Shown here: positions 6,576 through 6,764 of the stretch, in pieces
Numbering within the stretch: the stretch's first letter is position 1
How the letters are laid out: each line of letters starts with the position of its first letter
From: Thermomicrobiaceae bacterium
Lineage (GTDB): Bacteria; Chloroflexota; Chloroflexia; Thermomicrobiales; Thermomicrobiaceae
Assembly: GCA_025966355.1 (NCBI GenBank)
Contig: JAICWZ010000107.1
Span: 1 to 6,764 of the forward strand
DNA: 6,764 bases
Direction of reading: 5' to 3'
Notes under the pieces: generated by a model
What the model was told of the DNA's origin: nothing
The model's database searches: none
Seen by the model: the letters and a program-made list of their open reading frames with translations, nothing else
Made by a program: the position numbers and the translations under genes

Positions 6576-6764
6576 GAACACAGGCACCAACGACCGACGG
6601 GTCTATTGAAGCCCGAATCCCGTAGGGGAGCAACCCGTGTGCTCCCACGGTCGCCGCTGTTCCGGCGACCGCGTCCTCCCCGTTCACCCTCCGACTGCAA
6701 TCATCTGAAGGCCACCCAACGTCGCCTATACGCGCGTCCGATGACGTATGTGTCGAGGGCACGA
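6576..6764 (-). promoter_or_regulatory. Structured upstream/leader region of the B3/B4-kinase operon
   Basis: This stretch has no convincing gene on either strand. On the - strand two perfect hairpins stand one base apart: a nine-base stem CGGTCGCCG/CGGCGACCG (6663-6671 with 6648-6656, six-base loop), then a seven-base stem GGGAGCA/TGCTCCC (6640-6646 with 6626-6632, seven-base loop). No T-run follows, so neither is a terminator by itself. A weak promoter may lie upstream, TCGACA (6751-6756) and TATAGG (6725-6730), but its 20-base spacing is poor. If used, the leader would be about 150 nt. The sequence AGGGTGAAC (about 6680-6688) upstream of the first stem recalls part of a T-box but lacks the TGGnACC core. 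Structure is seen directly; regulation is inference. Confidence 0.4.

Noticed and set aside
6576..6764. T-box riboswitch upstream of the B3/B4 gene
   Set aside because: AGGGTG and ACGCGG fragments are present, but the contiguous TGGnACC core is missing and I could not lay out a specifier stem; kept only as a structured leader.

Overview
The window reads as ordinary bacterial chromosome of moderately high G+C. The best lineage clue is the SecA protein. It has a segment about 20 residues longer than in E. coli SecA just before the YGTNHEFGFDYLRDN motif, which I recall as typical of Chloroflexota (Thermomicrobia/Chloroflexia-like). The ABC-F linker also resembles Chloroflexota proteins. This assignment is from memory of the families, without any search.

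Layout. (1) Positions 1-579, + strand: a two-gene toxin-antitoxin module of the DUF433 (COG2442) / DUF5615 (COG4634) type. The antitoxin is cut only at its N-terminus by the window edge, and its stop overlaps the toxin start (ATGA). (2) 580-849: a 270-base gap holding a good sigma70-type promoter (TTGGCA-17-TATACT, 676-704) and a leader of about 138 nt. (3) 850-2529, +: a soluble ABC-F ATPase of the translation-factor/ribosome-protection type, with two nucleotide-binding domains; the second has divergent motifs. (4) 2626-5226, +: secA, the preprotein translocase motor, complete with its C-terminal zinc-binding tail. (5) About 5252-5292: a hairpin terminator that can serve both strands, between converging genes. 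(6) 5321-6564, - strand: a two-gene operon, read right to left. A stand-alone B3/B4 tRNA-editing-like domain protein comes first, followed by a small P-loop kinase whose ATG shares a base with the upstream TAA stop. (7) 6565-6764: the upstream region of that operon, with two back-to-back perfect hairpins and no convincing gene.

How the genes relate. The ABC-F protein and SecA lie on the same strand 96 bases apart with no terminator seen between them, so they may be partly co-transcribed; both serve general protein synthesis and export. The B3/B4 protein and the kinase are almost certainly translationally coupled, and they are the least understood part of the window. The best candidates for something undescribed are this pair and its structured leader. 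I found no CRISPR array, insertion sequence, rRNA or tRNA.
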